A stretch of 32,058 bases of DNA from Bacteroidota bacterium (GTDB lineage: Bacteria > Bacteroidota > Bacteroidia > Chitinophagales > Chitinophagaceae), in assembly GCA_025363385.1 (NCBI GenBank), contig JANYEA010000040.1, forward strand, positions 1 to 32,058. Reading direction: 5' to 3'. The stretch's first letter is position 1, and the number at the start of each line of letters is the position of its first letter. Below are positions 16,145 to 24,981 of the stretch, one piece after another. The notes under the pieces were generated by a model. The model made no database searches, was not told where the DNA came from, and was given only the letters and a program-made list of their open reading frames with translations. The translations under genes and the position numbers were made by a program.

Positions 16145-16614
16145 ATTTTTTTTCCTTTTGATTTTGCTCGTGACTTTTTTTCAAGCAAATGGTGTTGATT
16201 TTTTGATTTATATAGTACACCATCTTTTGACAATACACTTTCAATTTGGGTTCTTTCATTTTCTTTATAAGCTTTACTCAGGTGTGGCTGAATGGTAATT
16301 GGTGACCCTTCCCTGAACTCTTGCATCAGCCATTCAAAACCCAATGGATCCATTTGTTGCAGTTTGGGTAGTTTTATCCAAAGCAGATCAACATCTTTTC
16401 GGTTGCCAAATTCTTGTTTGCTATCTTCAAAAATTATTTTTGTTTTGGGGTCAAAACAAATCTGGTATCCTCCCTCTATTTCATGTAGGTCATTGAGATC
16501 CAAGCGGTTCATGAAATTGGAACATTCTCTAAATTCATTTAACCGCAGGTCGAGATAGAACTGTATTCCGCCTATGTCAATTTTAGGTAATTCCCTCGCC
16601 TGTCTTCCACTCAT
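16141..16614 (-). CDS. Hypothetical protein in tra operon
   Basis: 157 residues, soluble. N-terminal part is mixed alpha/beta (LPKIDIGGIQFYLDLRLNEF, YQICFDPKTKIIFED), the middle LLWIKLPKLQQMDPLGFEWL, and the C-terminal ~40 residues are lysine-rich (HLLEKKSRAKSKGKKI) like the tails of the two unknown proteins at the other end of the operon. It has a 4-bp overlap with the next gene. The PLGFEWLM segment and basic tail resemble cytosolic mobile-element proteins of unknown role; no function assigned. Confidence 0.75.
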   Translation of the reverse strand: MSGRQARELPKIDIGGIQFYLDLRLNEFRECSNFMNRLDLNDLHEIEGGYQICFDPKTKIIFEDSKQEFGNRKDVDLLWIKLPKLQQMDPLGFEWLMQEFREGSPITIQPHLSKAYKENERTQIESVLSKDGVLYKSKNQHHLLEKKSRAKSKGKKI

Positions 16615-16667
16615 ATATAGTTCTCGCTTTAGAATGTCTTAGAAAAGAAAATCCAGTTTTCCATAAA

Positions 16668-16970
16668 CTATATTCCAAAGAATGCTCTGATCACAGTAAC
16701 AACTACTACAAGGAACACACATGCACCAAACCATGCCGCCGCCACCTTCCCAGTATCATGATCACCTGCGCTCCACTTCTGATAAACTTTTACTGCGCCT
16801 ATTAATCCTATTATAGCACCAACAGCATACATCAACTGGGTTCCAGACGCGAAATAGCTTCGCACTTTGTTATTCGCTTCGAGGATACCTGCATTACCAT
16901 CCTGCGCATAAAGGCAGTATCCAAAACTCACCAACAACAGCAGCATTCCGATTCTTCTAGTTATTTTCAT
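16668..16970 (-). CDS. traE: Conjugative transposon protein TraE (DUF4134)
   Basis: 100 residues: signal peptide (MKITRRIGMLLLLVSFGYCL, cleavage near YAQ), then a short soluble part (GILEANNKVRSYFASGTQLM) and two membrane helices (YAVGAIIGLIGAVKVYQKW and AAAWFGACVFLVVVVTVIRA). This is the DUF4134 TraE family, the VirB2-like pilin of Bacteroidetes conjugation. A gap of 53 bp follows to the next gene. The usual partner TraF is two genes downstream rather than adjacent. Confidence 0.93.
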   Translation of the reverse strand: MKITRRIGMLLLLVSFGYCLYAQDGNAGILEANNKVRSYFASGTQLMYAVGAIIGLIGAVKVYQKWSAGDHDTGKVAAAWFGACVFLVVVVTVIRAFFGI

Positions 16971-17056
16971 TTCACAAATTTTTTCAATGTTTCAAAAAAA
17001 GATTTCCTATTTATAATATTTACTTAAATCCTACATATATTGGTAAACAGAAATTA

Positions 17057-17470
17057 TTAGGGAAATTTCCATAATTGCTCTATTTCTTCAGGGAGAATAC
17101 CATGAATACCACAGATCTCTAATTCCTGTTCGATATATAAATTGATTTTACCTTTGTATTCTGTTGTATCTAGAATAAGAAAGTCTTTTATCTTTTGCTT
17201 TAATGCAAATTTCAGTTCCGACAAAGCTGGTTTGTTTTCTGAAGCATTGCGGATTATGAGGCCGAGTTCACAAACCAGTTCGTGTACCATGGGAAGCAGA
17301 TCGGGCTTTCTGGCAGGTACTTCAGTTGCTTCCTGCAACTTTTTTTGTTTCGAAAATATTAAATGGCTGATGTCTTTTTTATAGATCGTATAACCCAGGA
17401 TAAAAAAATAGGTGACCACTATTATCCCGATATATTCAAAAAAAGATGACCAAGAATTTGATGAGAACAT
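17057..17470 (-). CDS. Membrane-anchored hypothetical protein, first gene of the tra operon
   Basis: 137 residues. One N-terminal membrane helix (YIGIIVVTYFFILGYTIY, ~13-30) and a cytoplasmic helical domain with PMVHELVCELGLIIRNASEN, LKFALKQKIKDFLIL and a C-terminal ICGIHGILPEEIEQLW. No known domain recognised. It is 86 bp upstream of traE and is the first gene after the 622-bp gap, so it may lead the operon. A TAGCTTTG box 20-27 bp before its ATG could be its -7 promoter element. Confidence 0.72.
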   Translation of the reverse strand: MFSSNSWSSFFEYIGIIVVTYFFILGYTIYKKDISHLIFSKQKKLQEATEVPARKPDLLPMVHELVCELGLIIRNASENKPALSELKFALKQKIKDFLILDTTEYKGKINLYIEQELEICGIHGILPEEIEQLWKFP

Positions 17471-17489
17471 TTGCTTTGCTTTTGTTACA

Positions 17490-17497
17490 CAAAGCTA
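17490..17497 (-). promoter_or_regulatory. Possible -7 box (TAGCTTTG) of the tra operon
   Basis: On the minus strand TAGCTTTG fits the Bacteroidetes TAnnTTTG -7 element exactly and lies 20 bp before the first operon ATG. The nearest TTTG-like upstream element is 25 bp away, longer than the usual spacing of about 20, so the assignment is weak. Confidence 0.35.
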
Positions 17498-17921
17498 TCT
17501 TGAGCGGGAGAGTTGATTGATCCAAAAATGATAACAAAAGGAAATTATAACTTATAAATTTTGGATGAATCTGTTTTTTTTGTGTGATTGTAATTCAAGA
17601 AAAAATTATATCTTTTACTACAAAGTGGATTTACTCTTGATTAAACTTAATTTCGAATACCTTAACTATTTGGGGAAATATTTTACAATCGCTTAGAATG
17701 AGAACACATATTTTTCTTTTCCAATCAAATGATTTAATTCAGCTTTAATCTGGACTGCTAATATCTATTAGCCGTTTTTGTTTCTAAACATCGGAGCAGT
17801 TTCATGCCAAACCTGACTGGGGAAATTATTGCGGAAAATTACCCAAAGAGAGACCTTTTTTACCTAAATCTAAGTGAACCGCTACAACTAATAAATGAGT
17901 GTAAAACCATACGATAATAAA

Positions 17922-17967
17922 TGCAAAGGCATCTCAAGACAAGCGATATTTACTTTTATGCCTTGCA
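17922..17967 (-). terminator. Weak stem-loop downstream of the HlyD gene
   Basis: TGCAAAGGCAT (17922-17932) and ATGCCTTGCA (17958-17967) pair over ten bases with a single bulged A, around a 25-nt loop. On the minus strand the second arm is followed by TTTATTATC. It may end the exporter operon, but the loop is large and the T run is broken. Confidence 0.4.
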
Positions 17968-18067
17968 TAAACAATTAAATAATCACACAAAATCAATTTA
18001 AGTACACAATGCAAATGACAAAATAATTTGTGCGAAATAGTTGGCTTTTACAATCAAGTTGAGATAT

Positions 18068-18107
18068 TTTTAAATTGTTATCTTTTAAATTGTTATCTTT
18101 TAAATTG
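18068..18107 (-). repeat. 15-bp tandem repeat spanning the HlyD stop codon
   Basis: Unit TTTTAAATTGTTATC is present at 18068-18082 and 18083-18097, with the first ten bases again at 18098-18107. On the minus strand each unit reads Q-F-K-R-stop, so the last codons and stop of the HlyD gene are repeated in frame immediately downstream. Probably a replication-slippage duplication. Confidence 0.85.
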
Positions 18108-19403
18108 CATTATAAAATTGTAATAAAACCGTTCGAGTAATCGCATATCATCAGTTATAATATCGGCCTCTGCATATAATCCATTGTGAAATTGTACGGA
18201 TCTTTTAAAATTAGTAACTAGACCGTCAGGAATTATTACTTTCGCTAAAAAACCACTATCTGTCGGAGTGCTGTTAATATATTCGATTCTACCTATAACT
18301 GAGCCAAACTGTTCAAAAGGGTATGCTTGTAATTTAAGCAACACTTTTTGCCCTGTTTTTACTTTTCCAAAATTGTATTGCGGTATAAACATTTCAACAT
18401 AATAAGAACTACTATCTGGTTGTAGATAAAAAATTGTTTGCCCAATTTTAATCTCTTGTTTTTCTTGTATGAAACCATTAAACTTAACTTTTCCTGAAAT
18501 AGGTGCCTTCAAAAGATATTTATACTCCCATGCCAACAATTGGCTCTTTATAGTTTCCAAGGCTTGTAGAAATACACTTTTTTGTACAATTATTTGATTT
18601 TCTAAATCAGCAAGTTCTTTTCTCTTATCGTTCTGTTGAGTTTCATTCATTACAATATTTGCATTAATTTGTGGCATGGATAATTGCTTAGCAATGAGTT
18701 TGCTTTTCTCATTTCTATATTCTAAAGCTGATATTACTTTATCTTTTGCTAATGATTCATTAGCCTTAAAGTTATCATCTGTTAACAACAGATCTTTATT
18801 TAACAATTCTCTTTGGCTTTTTAACATTTCATGCATCTTTAGTAAATTCTGCATATCGGTAAAAAGCATTTCTTTTTTCCTTTGATAAAAGCCGCTTCGC
18901 AAAAAGTCTTTGTATACAGTAAAAGCCTGAACATAAATTTGATATGATGACTGTAATTCTCCCAACTCGTTTTCATTTGCTACAATAGAGCCAATATTAT
19001 TTGTTGGATAATATTTAATAATCTCTTCCATTTTGTTTTGCTGAATAAGACTTTGTATTGAATCAATGATTTCGTGTAGTTGAATGATCGATTTTGGGTT
19101 AGCAATGCTTTCCATAAAACCCAGTATTTGGGAATCATTAACAATTTCATTGTCTTTTACAACTATACTAATTAATTTTCCTTCGGTTCTCGCGGTAACC
19201 AGTTTAGGTGCATTGATGCTATTAAATTTTGCCTTAGCAATCACAATATCTGGATATTGAATAAACCAGCAAATCAATCCAATAAATAATAATAAAAAGA
19301 AAAAAAACAGGGTTCCCCAACGAACAATAAAAGGGAGCTTCTTAGAAATTATCTCATCAATCTCATTACCATGGTTAGCGAAAGAATTCTTTATAGATTC
19401 CAT
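18093..19403 (-). CDS. HlyD-family secretion adaptor of the peptide exporter
   Basis: Membrane fusion protein linking the ABC exporter to the outer membrane. The ATG at 19403 gives 436 residues; a TTG at 19457 (454 residues) overlapping the ABC gene is the alternative. Layout in the 436-residue form: short cytosolic start with NEIDEIISKKLPFIVRWG, one membrane helix (~LFFFFLLLFIGLICWFIQ), a first biotinyl-lipoyl half (GKLISIVVKDNEIVNDSQIL), a long coiled-coil hairpin (~75-260), then the second lipoyl half (APISGKVKFNG) and a beta-barrel domain ending in NGLYAEADIITDDMRLLERF. Next to a C39-ABC gene this is the classic bacteriocin-export pair. The stop codon is inside a tandem repeat. Confidence 0.92.
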   Translation of the reverse strand: MESIKNSFANHGNEIDEIISKKLPFIVRWGTLFFFFLLLFIGLICWFIQYPDIVIAKAKFNSINAPKLVTARTEGKLISIVVKDNEIVNDSQILGFMESIANPKSIIQLHEIIDSIQSLIQQNKMEEIIKYYPTNNIGSIVANENELGELQSSYQIYVQAFTVYKDFLRSGFYQRKKEMLFTDMQNLLKMHEMLKSQRELLNKDLLLTDDNFKANESLAKDKVISALEYRNEKSKLIAKQLSMPQINANIVMNETQQNDKRKELADLENQIIVQKSVFLQALETIKSQLLAWEYKYLLKAPISGKVKFNGFIQEKQEIKIGQTIFYLQPDSSSYYVEMFIPQYNFGKVKTGQKVLLKLQAYPFEQFGSVIGRIEYINSTPTDSGFLAKVIIPDGLVTNFKRSVQFHNGLYAEADIITDDMRLLERFYYNFIMQFKR

Positions 19404-19446
19404 TTTGGAATCAGTATTGATTTTTTCAGATAACGATATGGATTTA

Positions 19447-21654
19447 TTAGTTTCCAAGTTCTAATTGATTTTTTACGAGTTCAAAATATTTCCCTTTGTT
19501 TAAAATAAGTTCAGAATGAGTTCCTTCTTCAGCAATTTCGCCGCAATCCATCACTACAATCTTATCTGCATTTTTAACAGTACTCAATCGATGGGCTACA
19601 ACAATTACTGTTTTGTTATTAAAGAATTGATGTAGGTTCTCTAATATTACTTTTTCATTGTTAGCATCCAATGAATTAGTGGCTTCATCGAAAAATAGGA
19701 ATTGCGGATTTTTATAAACAGCTCTTGCTATGGATAACCTTTGCTTTTGCCCCCCACTAATACCATTACCTTCTGCCCCCAGTTTTGTATAAAAACCCAA
19801 TGGAAGAGTTTCTATAAATTCTAGAATATTAGCGGTTTTACAAGCTTGAATCAGACGTTTTTCGTCAACCTTGTCATCGGCAACAGTTATGTTTTTGCGA
19901 ATATTATCGTTAAAAACAAAACTATCCTGCATAACTGCTCCACTTATGCTTCTCCAGAATTTGGGGCTAATGGTTTTAAAGTTGGTTTTATTTAAATAAA
20001 TATCTCCCTTATAACTGTCGTAAAAACGTAACAACAGTTTTACCAAAGTAGTTTTACCACTTCCGCTGGTACCGACAATGGCTGTTACTTTTCCCTCTTG
20101 TATAACTAAATTAATATTCCTTAAAACTGGCTCATTTCCTGCACCAGGATATGTAAAAGAAAGGTTTTTGATATTAATACTATACTCATCAGGCAAAAAA
20201 TGATTGAACTGTTTATGAGTTGGCTCTTCATCATCTAAAGCATGTATATCATTTAATCTTTCCAAAGAAATTTTGGCATCTTGTGCTTGTTGCGTAAATC
20301 CAATCAGTTGTTCAATTGGGCTATTAAGTTGACCAATAATATATTGAATTGCTAACATCATCCCCATTGTTAACTTAGCTTCAATAACCAATTTTGCAAC
20401 TAGAAAAGTTATTAATACGTTTTTTCCTTGATTTATAAAAAAAGCTCCAATTTGTTGGTATTGATTCAGTGATAAACTCTTAAAATTAAGCTTAAACAAT
20501 CCTGCCTGCAGACCTTCCCATGCCCAACGATAAGTATTTTCCGCATTATTCAATTTTATCTCCTGCATGCCATATACCAATTGCATAGTTGCATTATTTT
20601 CTTTCGCCGAAATGGCGAACCTTTTATAATCCAATTGTCGTCTGTACCTCAGAAACATTCTTATCCAGAACAGATATAAAACACTACCACAAGCGAAAAT
20701 TAAAAAAACAGTACTATTATAATTAAGTAACACAAAAGAAAATAAAATGAGATTGAAAACAGAAAAGAAAGTATTTAAAGCTGTTCCAGTTAAAAAACTC
20801 TCAATTCTATGGTGGTCCCCAATTCTTTGTATGATATCACCTGGATGTTTACTGTCGAAAAACTGCATAGGTAATTTTAACAGTTTAGACCAAAAACCAG
20901 ATAGCAACGAAATATTAATTCTAGTACTGATATGTAATAATATTCGGCTTCGAATAAATTCCACAATTGTTTGCGAAAACAGGAGCATTAGTTGTGCAGC
21001 CAAAACAATTTGAATAAAATTCAAGTTTTGTGTGTTAATGCCAGTATCTACAATACTTTGAGTGAGATAGGGGAAAATTATTTGAAAAATGCTACCTAAA
21101 AGAAGCCCTAATAATATTTGAAAAAAATATTTCTTATTTTCAATCCCATAACTAAATAAAGAACTCCAACCCATCTTTCGTTTTTCAGTTTGCCCTTCTT
21201 CTGAAAAATCCATCTGCTTAAACAATGGTGTACTTTCCAAAATTAGAACAACCCCTTTGGGTATCCCATTTTCAGTAGTAGATGCCCAGTGTTTCAAAAA
21301 TTCTTCCTTACTGAATTTTATAATGCCTTTTGCTGGATCAGCAATCACCAATTTATTAGGGGTTGAGACTGGCGTTAAAACTACAAAGTGGTATTGATCC
21401 CAGTGTACAATAGCAGGTAATTGTACATCATTGGCCAATTGTTCAAAACTAAGTTTAGCACCAACTGATTTCATTCCAATGCTTTCAGCTGCATCAGCTA
21501 ATCCTAATAAAGAAACACCAGATTTGCCATATTGTGACTTATTACGCAGATAATCAAGGGAAATTGAACGTCCGTAATATTTTGCTACCATGCGTAAACA
21601 GGTGGGCCCACAGTCCATAGCATCTAATTGTCGGTATAATGGAAATGTCCTCAT
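19447..21654 (-). CDS. Peptidase C39-containing ABC exporter (leader-cleaving bacteriocin exporter)
   Basis: 735 residues in three parts. Peptidase C39 domain ~1-140 with catalytic C15 (MDCGPTCLRM), H89 (QYHFVVL) and D106 (IADPAKG), and Q9 for the oxyanion hole, so the protease looks active and should cut GG-type leaders. Membrane domain ~165-460 with six helices. ABC ATPase ~490-730: Walker A GTSGSGKT (528-535), signature SGGQKQRL (633-640), Walker B FLFFDEAT (652-659), H-loop VVAHRLST. Inner membrane; exports the precursor encoded at 26225-26443. It lies 118 bp downstream of the GT4 gene and 43 bp upstream of the HlyD ATG. Confidence 0.96.
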   Translation of the reverse strand: MRTFPLYRQLDAMDCGPTCLRMVAKYYGRSISLDYLRNKSQYGKSGVSLLGLADAAESIGMKSVGAKLSFEQLANDVQLPAIVHWDQYHFVVLTPVSTPNKLVIADPAKGIIKFSKEEFLKHWASTTENGIPKGVVLILESTPLFKQMDFSEEGQTEKRKMGWSSLFSYGIENKKYFFQILLGLLLGSIFQIIFPYLTQSIVDTGINTQNLNFIQIVLAAQLMLLFSQTIVEFIRSRILLHISTRINISLLSGFWSKLLKLPMQFFDSKHPGDIIQRIGDHHRIESFLTGTALNTFFSVFNLILFSFVLLNYNSTVFLIFACGSVLYLFWIRMFLRYRRQLDYKRFAISAKENNATMQLVYGMQEIKLNNAENTYRWAWEGLQAGLFKLNFKSLSLNQYQQIGAFFINQGKNVLITFLVAKLVIEAKLTMGMMLAIQYIIGQLNSPIEQLIGFTQQAQDAKISLERLNDIHALDDEEPTHKQFNHFLPDEYSINIKNLSFTYPGAGNEPVLRNINLVIQEGKVTAIVGTSGSGKTTLVKLLLRFYDSYKGDIYLNKTNFKTISPKFWRSISGAVMQDSFVFNDNIRKNITVADDKVDEKRLIQACKTANILEFIETLPLGFYTKLGAEGNGISGGQKQRLSIARAVYKNPQFLFFDEATNSLDANNEKVILENLHQFFNNKTVIVVAHRLSTVKNADKIVVMDCGEIAEEGTHSELILNKGKYFELVKNQLELGN

Positions 21655-21772
21655 TTGCTAGTTTTAAATCGAATAATCCTTTTTAAAAAATCACTACTAT
21701 ATTTTTTCCCTAAACATTATCAAAGTATTGCAAAATATAAATTGTCTCGCGCTCAACTATACCTCACTTTAT

Positions 21773-22891
21773 TCATTCGTAGGAAAATTCTGAATTAAAT
21801 CCGACTTGTACATTATTAATAACATTTAGAAGACTTCCATAACTAATTTCTTTAGAAAAGTGAGTGTTTGCATATTCGAAGCCCGCATTACCAATTTGGG
21901 TTCTGTAAGCAACATTTTTTATCATCTTATCAAATGCCTCTAAAAATTCAATAGGTGTATCTGCCACTAAAAACGCTTTTGATGCAACTTCTTCCATTCC
22001 AGAAGCACCATGCGAAGTAGTGATTAGAGGGATACCGTAACCTAGTGCTTCAACATTTTTTATTTTTAAACCTGCTCCACATCTTACTGGATTAATTGCT
22101 ATATCCATTTCTCTATATGCATATTGCAAGTCATCTATAAACCCATGAAAGGTTATATTTTTTAAGTTTTTTACTGACACAAAGCTTCCGCCTATATTTC
22201 CGTAAACATGCAGCGTAAGGTAATATCTACTTGAAATTACTGGCCAAATATTGTCTAGAAACCATTTAAATCCTTCAATATTTGGCTGATATGGGCTTGC
22301 GACATATCCAACCACTCTACAAATTTCACGTATAGATATCTTTTCAAGAAAAGGGGGATGAGTTACTAATAATAATTTAGAGTTATCAATTTCTTTAGCT
22401 ACTTTTTCAAAATCCTTCTTTTGTATTAACAGTACATAGTCATAACATTCAAAAATCTCTAATTCATCTTTTTTACTTAAACTGACTCCATCATAATCCA
22501 CTCTAAATTCTTTGAAACTTTTTATCTTTTCAAAAACTAAATCATGTGTATCAAGCATCGTTATGGTTGTTGGAGGCAAATACTCAATAATATTTGATAA
22601 TTCAATGTATTCAACAATAGCAAGGTTAAAATTTTTTCCCTCTATAAATTCTTTAAATTTTTCTTCATATTCCTTAAACGTAATTAAGGACTCTTGCGTT
22701 GCAAATTCAAACTTTACATTTGAAAATTTTGATAAAAGAATTTCTCTATCCTGCTCATAAAAAGCTCCTGCAAAAAAAACTGTAATCTCAACTTTATTCA
22801 TAAGATAATTAACTAGCGAATTTATTCGAGTTCGATGTCCAGACCCTTTTCGCCAAAAATCTACGAATGTGACAAGCAACAATGTTTTCAA
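21773..22891 (-). CDS. GT4-type (GT-B fold) glycosyltransferase
   Basis: 372 residues. The start is a TTG at 22891; no in-frame ATG lies upstream and the next Met (residue 31) would delete the first Rossmann strand (LLLVTFVDFW). The N-terminal half holds VTFVDFWRKGSGHRTRINSL, the second Rossmann half starts near CRVVGYVASPYQPNIEGFKW. The donor-site segment INPVRCGAGLKIKNVEALGY with IPLITTSHGASGME is typical of GT-B retaining transferases (GT4 or Glyco_trans_1_4). Sugar and acceptor are unknown. The last GT before the exporter; in context it could modify the exported peptide, but cell-surface glycan synthesis is the alternative. Confidence 0.87.
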   Translation of the reverse strand: MKTLLLVTFVDFWRKGSGHRTRINSLVNYLMNKVEITVFFAGAFYEQDREILLSKFSNVKFEFATQESLITFKEYEEKFKEFIEGKNFNLAIVEYIELSNIIEYLPPTTITMLDTHDLVFEKIKSFKEFRVDYDGVSLSKKDELEIFECYDYVLLIQKKDFEKVAKEIDNSKLLLVTHPPFLEKISIREICRVVGYVASPYQPNIEGFKWFLDNIWPVISSRYYLTLHVYGNIGGSFVSVKNLKNITFHGFIDDLQYAYREMDIAINPVRCGAGLKIKNVEALGYGIPLITTSHGASGMEEVASKAFLVADTPIEFLEAFDKMIKNVAYRTQIGNAGFEYANTHFSKEISYGSLLNVINNVQVGFNSEFSYE

Positions 22892-22919
22892 CTTATTTAA
22901 TTAAATATTAAAAATAAAA

Positions 22920-23966
22920 TCATATTGATGCATTCTTAGAAAGCATCAGAAACAAATTTTGTTCAAACTTTTTAGGTTCAACAATATAGTCACCATCAAA
23001 ATAGTCTTCCTTTCCAGCAGTCTCACAACTTTGATGATAATAATTAATTCCCAACGCTTCAGCCATATACCAAAAAAGGAAACTTGGATGATTTAGTTCG
23101 TTAGTTTTATTCTTATGCAATTCCAGCAATGAAGAACCCTTATCCATAAAAAGCATATTTGTTGTACCAGAACCATGCTCGCAGACCACGTATTTGACAG
23201 TATTGAAGATAGCGACCTGTTCTAAAAAGCAATTTTGCTCAGGATAAAAAATTGTGAATCCAAATCTTTCAAGAATCTCTACTATTACATTCTCGTTAAT
23301 TACTTTTCTTCTGCTGGCCAACTTTCTGCTTACATACAATTTTTCAGTAACAAGCACATTACATTTTTTTACATTCGTAACATAGTCCTTATAAAACTTT
23401 CTTACTTGTCGAACATGATAGCCATTATAGGAGTCACAAACTGGCTTTATTTGGGGGATACAAACATTTTTAATGAAAAGACCCTTCCCATCAGGAATAT
23501 AAAAGATGTCTTTAATATTAAAGGGTTCAAGAGATCCTGTAATAAAATCAGCATTTTTATAAAATTCCGGAAGGATTAATGTCAACTTATTTAATCTCTT
23601 TCGCACCATCCAAAGTCTAAATATTGATTCACATATCCAATGATAGTAATTAAACCAGGGATGATGAATTACCAAATAATTTGTATCATTATCTAGTGTT
23701 ATTAATTTCTCAGGGTGATCAAGTGAATCATAAAAACAATAAGTTGCTTCTCCAACATAGTCCTGATGTTGTAGGGGGTTATGATGATGACATTCTTTTA
23801 TCAACCCACCTATATTTATACAGAAACCTGAAAAAGCAACAAATGTGTTTTTACATTGTTTTATATTTTGAACTGGAAATTTATAAGTTTGGTAGGGTAT
23901 ATATAAATCAGATTCTTCTGCCGATAAATTAAGTGGCAGGGGTACAAATACATTATCTGATATCAT
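22920..23966 (-). CDS. GT61-family (DUF563) glycosyltransferase
   Basis: 348 residues from ATG at 23966; an in-frame TTG at 23987 overlapping the previous stop is possible. The C-terminal half has the GT61 pattern: KLYVSRKLASRRKVINENV, ILERFGFTIFYPEQNCFLEQ, the AIFNTVKYVVCEHGSGTTNM segment, and FMDKGSSLLELHKN. The family includes plant xylosyl/arabinosyl transferases and many bacterial surface-glycan enzymes; the HG(S/A)G motif is the active-site landmark. It lies immediately after the DUF6625-like gene and 28 bp before the GT4 gene. The acceptor is not known. Confidence 0.86.
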   Translation of the reverse strand: MISDNVFVPLPLNLSAEESDLYIPYQTYKFPVQNIKQCKNTFVAFSGFCINIGGLIKECHHHNPLQHQDYVGEATYCFYDSLDHPEKLITLDNDTNYLVIHHPWFNYYHWICESIFRLWMVRKRLNKLTLILPEFYKNADFITGSLEPFNIKDIFYIPDGKGLFIKNVCIPQIKPVCDSYNGYHVRQVRKFYKDYVTNVKKCNVLVTEKLYVSRKLASRRKVINENVIVEILERFGFTIFYPEQNCFLEQVAIFNTVKYVVCEHGSGTTNMLFMDKGSSLLELHKNKTNELNHPSFLFWYMAEALGINYYHQSCETAGKEDYFDGDYIVEPKKFEQNLFLMLSKNASI

Positions 23967-23983
23967 TTTATTTGCATTTATTT

Positions 23984-24832
23984 TCAATAAATTCTTGTTG
24001 GGCTGATAAAAAAAGTTCCCCCAATTTCTTTACGAATATTTTTTGGCTGATATACCTCTTTCAATTTTATCAAATGATAAAGTAATACCTCAAATTGATT
24101 GCGATAAATTAATATACCGTTACACCATTTTAATCGCCCTGGCCTTCCCTCTACAATATGCAAATCAAAATAAGGTCTTATTTGATGTAATTCTTCCAAT
24201 CGTTTTATAACATGCATCATACTTTCAATCTCTGAAGAAATTTCTGTATATTTATAACCAGCTGTAAATAGTTCATGACTAAAATTTGTTTCATCAAAAC
24301 AGAAATGTGTTCCACTTCTAAATACTTTTTCATAGTCTTTACTTTGTGTAAAAAGTAAATTCATCTTTGGAATATTTTTAAAAAGCAAAAAACATCCAGG
24401 AACCCAATCCGGCCTCACACTGATTAAATCATAATTATTCATTAAATCATCAGTAATAAAAGTTCTAATGTTACCAAAAATAAGATCGATATCTCCATGA
24501 CCCCAAAAATCATAGTTCTCAATAAGCTCTGAAAAAATATATCCATATGCCGGTTTGAAGTCGCAAAGTTTATATGGATTCTGAATATTTACTTTAAATC
24601 CAAGTCTTAATGAAGCTTTATCCTCGATATCTTTTAAAGTTTTGTAAATGAATTTAACGTTAGCCGCTTTTTCAATTAAAGAATCGTCATTATCAGTAAT
24701 TATGTAAAAGTCAATGGTTGGGTTAAATAAGCAGGATTGTATAAAATATGAATAATACCAAGGAAATTTGCCATACCAACAAGTAATAATTGCAATAGAT
24801 TTAAGAGACTTATTTTGCTTAGTAAAGTGCAT
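23984..24832 (-). CDS. DUF6625-like putative glycosyltransferase (GT-A type)
   Basis: 282 residues, soluble. The start reads KSIAIITCWYGKFPWYYSYF with DFYIITDNDD, followed by YGYIFSELIENYDFWGHGDI-type wording and DLIFGNI, in which the DxD-like GHGDIDLIF is the metal/nucleotide-sugar site expected of GT-A enzymes. DWVPGCFLLFKN and FDETNFSH follow. Such proteins are annotated DUF6625 or glycosyltransferase-like and are frequent in glycan clusters. It is the first of three adjacent sugar-transfer genes and lies 149 bp after the TlpA-like gene, so it may begin a sub-operon. Substrate unknown. Confidence 0.82.
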   Translation of the reverse strand: MHFTKQNKSLKSIAIITCWYGKFPWYYSYFIQSCLFNPTIDFYIITDNDDSLIEKAANVKFIYKTLKDIEDKASLRLGFKVNIQNPYKLCDFKPAYGYIFSELIENYDFWGHGDIDLIFGNIRTFITDDLMNNYDLISVRPDWVPGCFLLFKNIPKMNLLFTQSKDYEKVFRSGTHFCFDETNFSHELFTAGYKYTEISSEIESMMHVIKRLEELHQIRPYFDLHIVEGRPGRLKWCNGILIYRNQFEVLLYHLIKLKEVYQPKNIRKEIGGTFFISPTRIY

Positions 24833-24981
24833 TAAAATAATGGCATAAGTTATTCAAAAATTTACTTTTACTCTATTGTTTTAAAACAGTTCATAATCTT
24901 TTATAAAAAACTCCTGTTATTAAAACGCAATTCAACTTTTTTCCAACAACTGTAGATTTAATGATTGTACTTTGCGAAATA

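Larger units (their letters stand above)
4650..17470. mobile_element. Integrative conjugative element (or remnant), left end at tRNA-Glu, right end undetermined
   Basis: A serine recombinase inserted into tRNA-Glu, followed by a continuous Bacteroidetes conjugation operon, defines an ICE-like element. Seen: TraE, F, G, J, K, M, N and accessory genes. Not seen: relaxase, VirD4-type coupling protein, TraL, TraO, primase, or a partition system. The interval given covers only what is clearly element-derived; the peptide cluster at 18-28 kb may be its cargo. No repeat of the tRNA 3' end was found to the right, so the boundary is either past 32058 or lost. Confidence 0.75.
17471..18092. other. 622-bp AT-rich non-coding gap between tra operon and peptide cluster
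   Basis: No convincing gene on either strand. It holds the possible tra -7 box, a stem-loop at 17922-17967 and a 15-bp tandem repeat at the HlyD stop codon. The longest small frame is 37 codons on the plus strand (17804-17917) without context support. It separates two same-strand operons. Confidence 0.6.

Noticed and set aside
17804..17917. 37-codon plus-strand frame (MPNLTGEIIAENYPKRD...) in the 622-bp gap
   Set aside because: Reads like protein but has no recognisable family, no clear start signal, opposite orientation to both flanking operons, and length compatible with chance or a remnant.
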